A stretch of DNA of 64,000 nt from Coprinellus micaceus. Its lineage: Eukaryota; Basidiomycota; Agaricomycetes; Agaricales; Psathyrellaceae. The translations under genes and the position numbers were made by a program. The notes beneath the pieces were generated by a model. It was not told the origin of the DNA. It did no database searches and worked only from the letters and a program-made list of their open reading frames with translations. The stretch covers positions 558,001 through 622,000 of the forward strand of contig OX596335.1 in assembly GCA_951394405.1 (NCBI GenBank), given 5' to 3'. Positions within the stretch are counted from its first letter, which is position 1. Each line of letters starts with the position of its first letter. Shown here one piece after another: positions 48,469 to 63,149 of this stretch.

Positions 48469-48646
48469 TAGGCTTATAAATTCCCTTTCATACCCGACAG
48501 ACAGTGCTAGGAAAGACATCTGCTGCGTATATTCAGATTTGGGCATCAGGTCTTGAACACTCGGAAGCTATCCCAATGAGAGCGCTTTATGACCGCTTGA
48601 CTGGGCTAGCGTCTATGCTGCGCACCGCTTCTTGGAATCTTCCCCC

Positions 48647-50742
48647 ATGAGGATCTCAGAACTATGGTTTCCAGTGCTCTTGTTTTCCCCCTCTCTGCTT
48701 GCTTTGGGGTGCTCGTTTTTGAACGACCAACAGATCTCGTTGAGCCCTTCACATGGTGCGTGTGCGTGACATGACTTAGAGCCTGTATCAAGCACTCATC
48801 ACTTCGTGCCCAGGAAAAGTCTCAGAAACACCCCAATTCAAGCCTTTGGGCCAGTTGAGCGCTCTTTTAGAAACAGACTTTACGGCCCTGAAGCACCCAG
48901 CGTTTCCCCGACACGAGGTTCGCGTCAAGAAAACGAAGTTTTGTGACGGCACCGTCAAGTACTCTCATAACTTGCCCAGTCTTGCGAATTGTTAGCTCAC
49001 TAAACACTTTCGCTAGTTCTTACACGGGTTACATAGACATAGGGTCCCATCATCTGTTCTTCTATTTCTTCGAGAGCCGGAGGAATCCAAACCAGGACGA
49101 CGTTATCCTTTGTACGAATGGAGGTGAGATGGCTCAACCATGCCCAGTACCAGACCTGAGACGTGAGGAAGCTGAAACGCTTCTTAGGACCCGGTTGCTC
49201 ATCGGCCTTGGGTCTTTTCATGGAATTGGGTAAAACGAAGGCTTCTGTCTTGTTTTCGACTCTTCCGGAGGGTCTGACCCCTTACCAGGGCCCTGCAGGA
49301 TCGTCGATGACAACGGAACAAAGTTCCACCCCGAATCATGGAACTCTAACGCCAATATATTTTTCATCGACCAGCCAGTTGGAGTTGGATTTTCTTACGC
49401 TGATTATGGAGGACATGTGGTGCGGTCCTTCAAGTTACTGGTAATGGATGGCGAACCGCAGGCTTCTGACACGACTGTGCACACTAGGGAACATCGGAGG
49501 AAGCGGCTGAAGACATTACCGCGTTCATCCACATTTTTTTTCGAACACTTCGCTCAATTCAAAGGGCGGCCTTTTCATATGGCTGGCGAGTCTTACGCAG
49601 GGAGATACCTTCCGGTTTATGCTTCCCACCTCTACGACTACGATCGAAAGCTGAAGGAACGAGACTCATTGACGCGAGTGAACTTATCGTCCATTATGAT
49701 AGGTGCGCCTCTCTGTCCTCTACCCATGGCAGACCTGAAACCATTTCCCAGGTAATGGAATGCCAGATTATGTCCTAATGATGCCTACGTACTACGAGAT
49801 GGCATGCACAAGAGCGACAGTAGTGTCGCCGGTCCTAGATATTGCGGCATGCGTTAGGATGAAGCAAGAAGTGAGTCGTTATCCTTGACTCTTTTGGAGT
49901 GGATCAGACTGAGGGCCCTTAGATGCCCAGGTGCGCTAAAATCCTTCAGGAGGGCTGTGTCGATACATTTGACAAGCTCCACTGTCAAACCGCCGTCGCC
50001 TTCTGCGAGTCGGGGATGATGGTCCCCGTTCTCTCATCTGGTGAATCGCGCTTCCCGCTGGGGGTTTGGTGACGCGTGTTAGCTGACAAACTCTAATAAG
50101 GCGTTAATCCATACGACTTGAGCACACCCTGTGAAGGTGGGCTCGACGATGCCCTCTGCTATCCCCTTTCCAGGTCAGTGGTTTCGAGTCCGATGCATAC
50201 TCCACCTGTCTCCGTAAGCTCACCTTCACGCGCGTTACATACAGGCATATTCCTGCGTGCCTCAACAAAACCGAGACGCGCAAGGAACTGGGTGCCGGAC
50301 TCGACATCGACATCTTCAACACGATGTGCTCAGACGAGGTTATGATCGACTTTCTCGACAACATGGGCAGATACAAGCCTACACGCCATTACGTCTCCAA
50401 CCTACTCGACCGAAGAATCCGAGTTCTCATGTATGCTGGCTCTACCGACTTCTTTGCCAACCATGTTGGAACGGAGAAGTGGGCTTTAAATTTGGAGTGG
50501 ATCGGGCAGGAGGGATTTGGGAAGCAACCGCCTCGGGATTGGTACGTTCGCGGGGAGAAAGCTGGGAGGACGAGGAGCTACGGCGGATTAACCTTTGCTA
50601 GTATTGACGGCGCCGGCCATATGGTGCGTTCATCTATTTTCGAATTGAAAGGACGCATTCGAATCAACTCCAGGCGCCATACGACAAGCCCGTCGAGTCC
50701 CTAGAGCTGGTTACCCGGTGGATAACAGGAAGCCCCATTTGA
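48647..50742 (+). CDS. Serine carboxypeptidase, CPY-like (copy 3, diverged)
   Basis: Third S10 carboxypeptidase in the window, in tandem with copy 2. Start at 48647 with signal peptide MRISELWFPVLLFSPSLLAL; stop at 50742; ten or so introns, including one that interrupts [11 protein letters not shown], absent from the other two copies. Motifs: [50 protein letters not shown], nucleophile GESYAG, Asp in YAGSTDFFANHVG and His in DGAGHMAPYDKP. The Trp that normally precedes NGGPGC at the substrate pocket is replaced: ILCTNGG instead of ILWTNGG. This may alter specificity. Otherwise complete. Confidence 0.87.
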
Positions 50743-51452
50743 AGGTCGCTTATTGGATGTGTAGTAAGCCTTGAGGCAGGGAAATATCCAACTGGAGGTT
50801 CGCAGGTTTCGTGCGTGCCTTAATACTCGAATTGCGCCGACTTAGGCACGGGAGCAGAGGCACACTCACGGGCGCTAAAAGAATTCTGCCCCTCAGGTGG
50901 GTCGGAAATAGGCCATTTGTGCTCCGATCTCGCCTACTTGAATATTAGTTTAACTCCAGCTGGGAACATGAAACCGTACACACGCGCGGGTTCACCTCCT
51001 TGATAGCGCTGGACGGGCGCTTAATCACATCAGATTCGACGGATAAGCTCCCAGCAAAGCTGGATAGAGTCCCTGGCGCAACTATATGCGTTGAAGCGCA
51101 AGTGGAGGAAGGAGCGATTGGGAAGGGTTGAGTTTCTTTTTCCCCTCGCGGTCCCAAACCTATGCAGGGAACCGGACACCCCGTCAGGCGCCATCACACC
51201 AACCGATAGGGCACTGAAGGTTGGGGGCATATGTATAGCGAATGGAAAGGCCTAGCGGGTGTCGGAAGTGCCAATCATATGAGTACTGTCACCAATATTA
51301 AGTAACAATGATTTACAAGGTCTACAGCCCAATAAATGATGGTATATACAAAGCAGGGGAGGAACATAGCATACAAGTGCTTGAACAACGTGAGACGTCT
51401 GTTAGATGAGGCGTGCAAAAGTTCACAAACCAACAGAACGAAGACAGGTAAG
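50743..51452. other. Intergenic region between convergent genes
   Basis: 710 bases between the ends of carboxypeptidase copy 3 (+) and the polysaccharide lyase (-). Expected to contain both 3' UTRs. No gene seen. Confidence 0.45.
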
Positions 51453-53330
51453 TTAGATGAAGACGGAACCGAGGACCAGAGCAAGAGCCACAGGCCAAAG
51501 ACGGGCAACGTTATCGGCGGCGCCGTTGTCCTCAGAGCTTGAGCTCGTTGAGCTCTTGTTCGACGACGACTTGCCCGTGTTCGCGGGCGTGTTCGCAACC
51601 CTCGTGTTGGTAGGGAGGACACCGCCCTCGTTGGGAGCAAAAGGCTGGTTCCAGAAGAAGTAAGGCTGAGAGGCGAAGCTCCTATCGGCGCTCTTCAAGT
51701 ACGAAGCATACTTGCCATCAGCGTCGCCGTAGACGGCGGCGACAGCAGCGACGTTAGGGTACAATTCGGCGGCGTACTCGGCTTCACCAGAGGCAGAGGC
51801 GGTGAAGGTCATAGCGTGGTCGAGAGCGGCCTTGATTCCGGTGCCAGCGGACCCGGTGCGGTTCCAGACAGTCGAAGTTGGGTCGGCGTACTTCTCGATG
51901 CGGGCGGTGGTCTATCAGTAGACCAGAGTTAGAGAGGGACGAGTAGGAGAGGAACTGCGGCGTACGATCATAGCAGCTAAGTTGTAAGCCCTGTAATGAT
52001 AAGGCCGAGTTCGCGCAGCTTCCAGGGGCTGGAGTGGGGCACATTGTCAGGGGCGGTCGCAGGGCTGGGGAAGACACAAGTCATACCTGTTCACCGTCTG
52101 CTGCGATCTGGGACAGGAATTGTTTGGCGAAATAGGTACGGGTGACATTCACCGCGCCCTCATTGTCGTTGACGAGGAGCTTCAACGCAGCCAATTGGTT
52201 GTAGTAGAAGGATCCGTGATTGCTGGGAACGCATTCGTCAGTATCGGATACCATGCATGAGGTGGAATACACACTTGGCTGAGTTTCCTTCGCCAAGAGC
52301 TAACGGAGCAGTCTCGAGCCAGTTGATATATTCTCGAGACCAGGCTATCATCGCGGCGTCAAGATCGGACGTCCAGTCGGTGTTGCCGCCCTTCCTCAAG
52401 ATCAAGATGGCGTTCACAACCTTGGTGATACCCTTGAGGTCACTGTGCAAAACCCAGGGCTAGTCACCACAGAGCATCTTTAAGAAGAGCTGAAACAAGC
52501 TTACAGGACGCCAGTCTGGCTACCAATCTGCTCCCCGGGTCCGCGCTGCATTTGGGCGTACTGGAGGTTAGGGTTCATACGAGTGGCTTCGTCCAGGAAC
52601 CAGGTAGAGATGTATCGAACTGAAAGCAAGAGTTAAGGATCGTTCGGGACCGGAAAACGGGGCTGGTCCTGACCTGCAGCAACTGAGTTCGCGTTGGTGG
52701 GCTCCTTGGTGAAAGCCCAGGCTAAAGCGTTGTAGAACACGGTTTCCGACAGGTCCTGGAAGTTGCCCACATCGTTGACAGTTCGGACGTCAGGGTTGAA
52801 CTGGCCGTCGCGGCGAACGTAGGGACAAGTGACCCAAACTATCACAGTATTAGATAGTGCATGGGAGATTGCGCACTGTGGATGACCTGAAACTCACTTT
52901 CTTGTTCCGTCAACGCCGTCGTATTCCCTACAGACGAGCAGTCGGGCCACCAACTAGGATCAAGGTTCAGTGCCTTCAACGGATCGAGGGGAACAAGAGA
53001 CGTACTAGGGTGCCCAGCTAAGGTAATCGTGCTTGTCGCCGGTCGGAGGAATACCGGCCTTGTCCATCACACCTTCACACCTCGGTCAGTCCAGTCTCCA
53101 AGGCGGCAGACACAAGACAGGGACGTACTCCATGGCCCTCTGCCAGCCAAAGACTTTGCCCATGCGTTGATAGTAGCTTGCGCAAGTCCAGTGTTCGTTG
53201 GGTAGTTCCTAGCAATGATGTAATCGGGGTCGACAAAATCGTTCGCGTACGACGTCTGTCCAGCAACCTGACCGGACAGAGACAAGAAAGAAAAGACAGT
53301 GGCTAAAATGAGCGACGGGGGAGAGATCAT
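51453..53330 (-). CDS. Alginate-lyase-family polysaccharide lyase, probably GPI-anchored
   Basis: Secreted lyase of the Alginate_lyase fold (fungal members act on glucuronan or related uronic-acid polymers, CAZy PL38 type, from memory). ATG at 53330 with signal peptide MISPPSLILATVFSFLSLSG; stop at 51453; about nine introns. Landmarks in order: HDYLSWAPYWWPDCS, DGQFNPDVRTVNDVGNFQDLSE, EYINWLET, then NHGSFYYNQLAALKLLV, where the NHG-type motif carries the active-site Asn-His, and ARIEKYADP. The last ~60 residues are Ser/Thr/Asn-rich, followed by a hydrophobic tail (LWPVALALVLGSVFI), which predicts a GPI anchor on the wall or plasma membrane. Alternative: a related lyase with another uronan substrate. 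Confidence 0.8.
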
Positions 53331-54388
53331 CTTGGATTTCGGGATGCGGGGTGCGAAGAAAAGCTCAAATTTCAACGAAACTGAATTTGAGTTTCGCTGC
53401 GCGGTCGTGCTGCCTCTCGAGGAGGCGAACGGAGCAGGATGGTGAGAGAAGGAGGTGAAGGGTGAAACGGGCGCTTTGAGCCGCCTGTCACCGTTTTGTG
53501 TTGGTCACCCACCAACTCCGCAACCGCTTTGAAACAGCTCTCTGCCAAGGGGCGCCCATGTGCCATATGGGTCAACCAAATGGGCGGCGCCAATTTCAAA
53601 ACCATTTGATGCGACCCATTAAAGCGCCCCTGACCCCCCAAGTCCTCCCCATATTGGGGGAGGTATTGAGTTGAGAAAATATCGATGAAATGCGCCTTTC
53701 AACGCGTAAAAACGAAGAAAAAACGCGCTCTCAACCGAGCACTTTGTGTTCGTGGGCTCAGAGTGTGTAAGGGGCATCGATGAGGGCAATGCCGAGGATG
53801 CGGCGATCAAGCGCCGAGCGGAATCTGTCAGTGCTCCGTGGCCGTCGCAGGATGACCCCACATGGATGCAAAGAGCACAAGTTGGAAAGGGACTGTGGAG
53901 TCAAGTCGAGCTTCGAAATCGTGCCTGTGCTGTAAGTAAATGAATAATGACGCTGGATCGCCCCTCATCCCAAAATTGGCGTTGCATTAGCCTCTCTCGT
54001 CGAGTTCCTTTCTCCTGAAAACTGGGCAAGAGAAGGACGTTCGACGCCCCTCTACCGCCATCCTTTCTACCGGCCCCCATCCTCCATATGATCGGATAGC
54101 CCAGACGAGTCACAACATCCAGGGCGAAGCAGGTGTGAGTAGGTTCTCACAGTCGAGCGAGGGAAAGCCTTGCGCTCGAGGGCGCCCAGGTCGGCGAAGG
54201 CGGGCTGGAATGCGATCCCTACCAACCTCAAGTAGATATGACCCAACGGCGCGCGGAAGATGGGAACCGGCGATTATAGGGTGGGTGATTAGTTGCATAG
54301 AAAGACATGTGTCCCAAGTATCCCTCAAAATTCCGACTGAAGCAATCTCGAATACACCTATTGCCGTAGGTACGAGCGCAAGGGCGGT
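53331..54388. other. Gene-free stretch
   Basis: About 1.06 kb. No supported gene on either strand. It must include the lyase promoter and the 3' UTR of the tRNA synthetase. A further short 3' exon of the synthetase near 54110-54330 is possible but not needed. Confidence 0.45.
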
Positions 54389-56653
<2,265 letters not shown>

Positions 56654-56870
56654 CTAGGTCACAGTGACGTAGCGCCACGTGAACGATGGTTATTGACGCG
56701 TTATTTGGCTCACTTTCCGTTTTTGGGCGACACACCTTCAGAGCATGCCCTGCGCGCATAAGCACGCCAAGAGGGGCGCGAAACACAGAGCACATTCTCA
56801 GGCTCTACATTGCAAAGGTTGCACTGCCCTTCAGCTAGTATATAACACAGCAATGCATAAAATCTCCCTG

Positions 56871-59800
56871 TTACGCCCTCGACCTATCGCCTTCATGTGT
56901 TACCCTCGCTAAACCCTCCATAAACGCCTCAATCTCGCCCTTCTTCCTCTTCTGCACCTCCAAAATCCTATCCTCGACCGTCTCAGGGCAAACGACATGA
57001 TACACGTGCACCTCCTTCTTCTGCCCGATACGCCAAGCGCGGGCGATGGCCTGATCTTCGACGTAAGGATTCCACCAGGGGTCCAGGAGAATAACGTGGT
57101 TGCACGCGGTGATGTTGAGACCAACTCCTCCAGCTTTGAGGCTGACGAGTATGATTCTCTTGGAGGGGTCGTCCGAGATGGTGCGCAGGGCAGTATCGCG
57201 GGCCTTAGTGTTCATTCTGCCATCGTCTGCGAAGGTGAAGGGCACGACCGTTGGTAAACATCGAAAGCTGGGCATGAGGAGGAGGACACACATTTCACCG
57301 CGTCATGTCTATTATTTTCCAGGAAACTTCCCACCTCGTCGAGCACTGATGTGAACATGGACTATGCGTATCGTGTTAGCTAGGTTTGACCAGTAAATGT
57401 CTCAGGGAGTGACCTACAAAGATGATCATCTTCTCCCCTTGAGGCAATTGATTTACAAGGATAGAAACTGCTGCAAACTTGGACGAGACAAAGCGGTCTC
57501 CCAGGACACGTTCGTCAACGCCAGCCTTCCTTGCTAAATCTGAGAGGATTTTGTCCTGGACCTTTTCCTTAAATTCGTCCGGCTCAGGCTTCGCAAGGGC
57601 CACGGCCTCCCAGATATCTTCGTTTGTAGGAAGGTGTCGAGGGCGGGGGCGGTCGCTGACGGCCCTGAAGAGAGAGTTTTCAGTTGGGTAAATTAAAGGA
57701 GGCCAAGAAAGGGGCCTTGATACATACGACTGAGGGACCCCGTCGTTCCCATCATCTGCCTCGCCTTGTTCGCCCTCGACGTCTTGATTACGGCGTATGG
57801 TGTCTGCCATGAGCTTGAGGGCTACCAACGTATTATCGCATGCTGCATAGTACGAGGTCGGTTGTAGTGAGAATCACAGTGTCGTCTACAAGGGACTAGG
57901 AGGAACCCACCAAGTCTCTCCCGCATAAACCTAACCAAAACGCAAGTAACCATGTCGGGGATTGTATCATACGCCCTCCGCTCTACGTCGTTAAGTTTCA
58001 CATGGACGTAGTAGACAGTTTTCCTAGGCAACTCTATGACTTGCTTGCCTGTGACCGGATTGACAATTTGTCGAGTAATGAAAGTGGCCCGAAGCACCCC
58101 CTTGTGATGTCGCATAACACTCAGCCTCCTCTCCTTGTGTGATGGAACTAGGGCCCTCACCTGAGACTCTTTCGAGTAAACATCCACATACTTCACAACG
58201 TCTTTACTTCCAATCTTCTTGCCCATCTTCGCATACTCCTGCTCGACCACCGATACATCCTTCCTCCTGGACTTATGGGTGGACAACAGCTGTAACGGTG
58301 CTTGTAAGTCCCCGTTCACCGAGTTCTGCGCTGGGGTTCCGCTCAGAAGAGCAAACTCGTCCGCATCCAAGGATAACACTGCTCGAGAAGCGAGGTTCTC
58401 CGCGTTGGCGAGACACCGATCGTGAAACTCATCGACCACCACCACACCCCATTCCATTGTCCCGAGAGGAGCTTCGCGGGGTACGTGACGCTCATCAGAT
58501 TCCCTGGTGAACATCTCCCTCAAATCGTGGGAAGTTCGCTGATCGCCATGGGCAAGAGCGTCTGTGATGAGTGTTTCAATGGCAGCGCGACTTTCTTTGA
58601 AACGCTTGCGATCGCTCACGAGCGTCTCTGGGCTTGTGATCTGAAGGAAGGTGATCAGAGTTACGTTCGCCAGGAGAGGTGAACTCGACAAAACTCACGA
58701 TGATATGCGCAGTGGACTTGGATAGACCAGAACTATGTTTCCCGGTGCGGTTGTATATCTCGACCTTAATTGTGCCCCCGGTGAGCCTAGTTAGGTGGTC
58801 GTTCCAATGCCCGTGCAAGCCAACAGGCGCAACGATCCTGCCGTCCTCGTCATTGGCTTTCCACACCCTTGAAATTTTTGAATAGGAGGCACTCACAAAT
58901 TCTTCTTCAAAGGCGGTGCGCTAGCCCCGACTACCTTCCCAACCTCCTTCATATACATACGAAGCATATAAAGCACTGCGACCACAACATGCGTCTTCCC
59001 CATGCCCATCGCGTAACACAAGGCAAAGCCCTGCGGACCAGCCTCCACTTCCTCCTCTAGCTTTCCGCCGCATAGCCTCTTGACGTGCCTTTCAGCCATC
59101 CCCGTCAACATTCTCCATGCGTCGAGGCTTTGGTACCACGAGAGGCACTCGCTGTTGGGAAGGATGAAGTGGAATCGGTCAACGCCGTCGATTTCGACGG
59201 ATTGGCATGAAGGGGAGGAGAAGTCGATTCGGGGGAGGCAGTCATTGGAGAGAGAGAAGTATGTATGCTCGGTCCTCGGTTTTGGTGACCGAATAGAGGG
59301 TGATTCGCGGTTTGAGGCACCCTTACGGTCCCGTCGAGCAGGAACAAGGGCAGACGTGTTCTCGCCCTTCTTGCTCACGGGCGTCTAGATCAACCGACTG
59401 TGGTTAGTAGTGGCTCGACTTGAAATGCACACCGAAAACTGACGGGAGCAGGAGAGGGCAAGTACTCCTCGACGTCTGGCTTCGCCTTGACCTCGGGCTT
59501 AGTCCGACTCCCCTTCGCCGAGGCCCTTCCTTTGCTTCGAACGGGAGTCTACAGAACGGCCCATTCGTTGCGGGTTAGCTCGCGTTAATTAGTGGACAGA
59601 TGGTGGATGCTTACCGACTCCGGCGTCGGAAGAGGATTCCGTTCCTGCTTAACGTGATCAACACCCTCCTCTTCTAGCTTTAGCTTGGACAAGGTCTCCT
59701 CGAGCTTAATATCTTCCCGACGATGCGTAGACCAGGCGCCCGGAATGGAAAAATCTTCATGGTCGGTGGACTCTTCCTTCTTCAATTCCCTCGCTTGTTC

Positions 59801-61075
59801 GCCTCGGCGACCGGGGGCGGGCGGCGCCGACCTTCCAAAAGTCTGCTGCAAGATATCCCTTTAGTGTGCCACCTAGATCGCGAACAAGGATGTCAATCTT
59901 CACCTTCGGAGGGGTCGACAGCCCTGCCAGACTCGGATAGAGTGTTTCATCGTCGGCCTTCGCCCTCTGCTTGCCCTTGGACCTCGAAATGGGTGGCTCC
60001 GCCCGATTATCGTGCTTCCTTTCTGGGGTCTAGCATACTCGCGTTAGAGCAGCTTGAAAGTTAAAGGGAGTAAAACTCACTTGAGGGGGCGTAGCAAGGG
60101 CACGTAGTTCACCCTTGATCTGTAGTGCATGCTTGGTTAGGTAACAGAATGAACAGATAGGGCAACGGGCCACCGACATGCTCCTGCTGCTCGCGACTAA
60201 GCGCCCTCCCTCCTGCCGTGACGTTCTTGGGTTCTGGGTTCCGCTGAAGTAAAGGGTGGATGTGAGGAGGCCACCCACCGCAACTAATTGACAAGGGCTT
60301 ACAGTCACGGCTGGTGTACTAGGTATCCGAATCTTAGGCGCGGGTCGAGTGGCGACACTCCCATCGCTGTTATATATCAAACTCGTCAACAGGGGTGGGT
60401 TGAACTGCGGGGCCTCTTGTTTGACGGGGGTACACGTCGATGTTGGTCGCTTCGAGGGTGTAGCTGGCCAGTCCACATCTGGCTCCGAGTCCGTCGAGTC
60501 GCTCACGCAGATAGCATTTCCGGCACTCCCCGCGCCCGAGGTTCGGGTCCAACTCATGGTCTCAATTTTGCCTTCACTTGCTGCCTCTTGCTTGATCTTG
60601 GGCTTCCTTGTGTCGTCGAAGATATTCTCCTCGTCTGAATCGTCGACGACTTGGATCGCTGCCCTAGCCTTTGACCGAGGTTCGTAGTCGTCGTCGCTGA
60701 TCTCGATGGCGTTGTTCATACTCGACCCGGGCTTGCCATCTTCCCGTGTCCATTCCATTGTGTCTGCGCGGGGAGGAGGTCCGCCGTCTGCGGGAGAAGG
60801 TTCGGGAGCAGGGATTGATTGAGCTTTGGAGAGAGGGGGAGGAAGGTCGCTTCGAGAAGGGAGTGGGCGGTACCGCGCCAAGTCTTCCTTTGACTGTGGT
60901 TTATGGTTAGTAAACTTGGAGCGTCCAGCCTCCAAGGTCAGAGAGTGGGGGGAGCCCTCACAAGATGGATATGGTCGGCTAGGGAGTCGCGGTGCTGCTT
61001 CGCTGCCATAGCGGGCTGGGAGGTGTGGCTTCCGTCTTCAGTTTCATCGCGGCGACGGGAAACGTTGGACCCCAT
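56871..61075 (-). CDS. SNF2-family DNA helicase/translocase
   Basis: ATP-driven DNA translocase of the SNF2 group, probably acting in chromatin or DNA repair in the nucleus. Start at 61075 (MGSNVSRRRDETE); stop at 56871. The first ~500 residues are low-complexity and acidic, with IEISDDDYEP and CVSDSTDSEPD, which resemble SUMO-interacting motifs. Helicase part: motif I AMGMGKT near 59000 (minus), VVVVDEFHD (motif II), LLSGTPAQNS (motif III), ILVSLKAGGVGLN (motif V) and QAIARAWRIGQKKEVHVY (motif VI). Motif II reads DEFH instead of the common DEAH/DEGH. I saw no RING finger between the lobes, so it is not a clear Rad5/Rad16. The lobes are separated by a 58-57.4 kb linker. Subfamily undecided. 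Confidence 0.82.
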
Positions 61076-61892
61076 TCTCAGTCATCCAGTCGCGCTGGGG
61101 AACTCCTCACTTTAAATTGAACTAATCTGGGTGCAATTCGGAGGTACGAGCGAATCGGTCGAACAAAGGAATGACGACCCTGAGTGCAGGGTCTTGAGAT
61201 CAGAGGCGTCGGCCCTGACCCACTCGCTCGAGATACAAGGGACGAACAAAGGAAAGTCAGCGAGAGGCACAGCGCATGCGACCGCCTTTTATACGAAATC
61301 GGCACCGCCTTCCGGCCTGATATGACTCGAGGTGTGGTTCCTGGACAAAGAGCTGGTTAGAGAAAGCACGTTCCCACTTTAGGGCAGGCCGTACCTGACA
61401 TGAGGACGCGTCGAGGCGTGCCTTGTGGCCTAGGGGAGAGATTCGTCGGCCAATTATGAGGTATCGATGCGGCCATTCCTCTCTTCAAACTCAGAGGGGG
61501 GCCTCTAAATGTCTATTGGGGTACTGTGCGGGGCAGAAACCCTGTTAGGCTCGTTCGTCGGGTTGAGCGTCGCAGCTACAGCCTCGGATTAGGCCAAGAC
61601 CAAGTTTGACCGTTCGGGCATCCCTGGTGGAATGCCCGACCGTGATGCCGACGACATAGAGTTTTTCGTACTGCGATAATCGAGGAGCTTTACGTCGGCC
61701 TTGCTATGCTATTTCGTAGGCGCTTCATGGGTGGTAGACGTATGGGCGAACGGAGACAATGGTGGTTCGAATTGAAGTTGCTTTGACCTTGGCTGTTCGA
61801 TGATGCCACATCATGCAAGATAAGATAAGATAACTTGCCCGTCGTCATCAACAGCGCCGAACACCTCGAGCTCAACATCACTCCCGACCACG
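61076..61892. other. Divergent promoter region
   Basis: About 820 bases between the starts of the helicase (-) and the TRAPP subunit (+). No gene seen. A short direct repeat gataagataagataa occurs near 61820, just upstream of the TRAPP gene. Confidence 0.45.
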
Positions 61893-62720
61893 ATGACCTC
61901 GCGCGCCTCAACGTCCTCTCTCGCTCCCGCAACACTCGCGACGTTATCCGACCCACCAATCGGGCTCGTCGATGGGGCGGCATTCGACTACTTTCTCATT
62001 GAAATGGCTTCGACACTGCGCGAATCCGCCGCCGTCGCAACTGCGCGCGCCAAACGAGTCGAGCAGGAGATGCTGGAGGCAGGGTTGATAACCGTAAACC
62101 CCACGCCAACCGCTACGCAAGCGTCGATGTCGAAGAAAGCTGGTGGTGGACCACCAGGAGCAAGAGACTCGGTCACAAGCCTATCGTCTACCAAAGGATC
62201 GAAGAGCAACGCGGCAGCATCTCAAATCGACGAAGAAGACGAGCCACTGCGCTCCCGCCTCGAAACCATTGGCGTCCAGGTCGGCTCATGCTTTGTCGAG
62301 CGCCTCTGTGCACATCGACAACCGTTCGACGATACGCTGGAGGTGATGAAGTTCGTATGTAAGGACGTATGGGTCGCATTGTTTGACAAGCAGGTTGATA
62401 ACCTACGAACAAATCGGCGGGGAATGTTCCAACTGAGCGACGCTTGCTTTAAGCCAATACAAAGGGTGAGCTCGTACCTGGGACGGAGTGAGGCGGTAAA
62501 GAAGGCAAGGGTATACGCGACGCTGCCGGCGGGTATTGTGAGGGGGATCCTCCAGACGATGGGTTACAGTGGGACGGTAGTACCAGAGATCACATCCGTT
62601 CCCCAATGTCAGTATTTCCTGGCGTTTTGGTGGCAGGGGGTGCTTAACACTAACTGAACTTTACTTGCAGGTACACTGAAAGTCAATATCAAGCTACCCA
62701 AATCGGAGCTCGCAGTATAA
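61893..62720 (+). CDS. TRS33: TRAPP complex subunit Trs33/TRAPPC6
   Basis: Core subunit of the TRAPP vesicle-tethering complexes (ER-Golgi and later Golgi traffic). Two exons, 61893-62607 and 62671-62720, join in phase to 254 residues. After a Ser/Thr-rich N-terminus the Trs33/TRAPPC6 fold is evident: FDYFLIEMASTLRESAA, LRSRLETIGVQVGSCFVERL, VMKFVCKDVWVALFDKQVDNLRTNRRGMFQL and GIVRGILQTMGYSGTV, ending VPQCTLKVNIKLPKSELAV. A Ser/Ala/Gly-rich insert of about 60 residues lies between the first helix and LRSRLE. The short second exon carries the last 16 residues, which the family needs for its final strand. Confidence 0.9.
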
Positions 62721-63149
62721 CCGAACTACATTCCCCCATATATCCCCTTCACTACAACGTAACAGACCTAGGGCCCTCTGGTCGCTCTTCCCTCTGCCGC
62801 GCGAACTGGGAATGCCCCCCTATGTCCCGCTCCTCGAGCCTTTTGGTATACATACAGGCGCTAGTTTCACAAATAAATCTGTATCGACAGGTCTCGACAA
62901 GCAGAAGTATAATTATCTTCGCATGGAGTGACGCGACGAGAGGGCGTACGGACGGCGTTGTAGAGGTTTCGAGCTGCGTACCTACTCTGCCGCCTCCTTG
63001 GATGTCCCAACCCTGCTCGCACCGTCACAGATAGGTCGGCATGAGATCAGACTCCTCGCTGTGGACGGCGGTAGCACAAGAGATCGCAGAATCAGGTTTC
63101 TGAAACTCGTGCGCAATGAATATGGAATACGCCTCGTGAACGTGGTGAT
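62721..63149. other. Intergenic region
   Basis: About 430 bases between the TRAPP stop and the ankyrin remnant. No gene seen. Confidence 0.45.
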
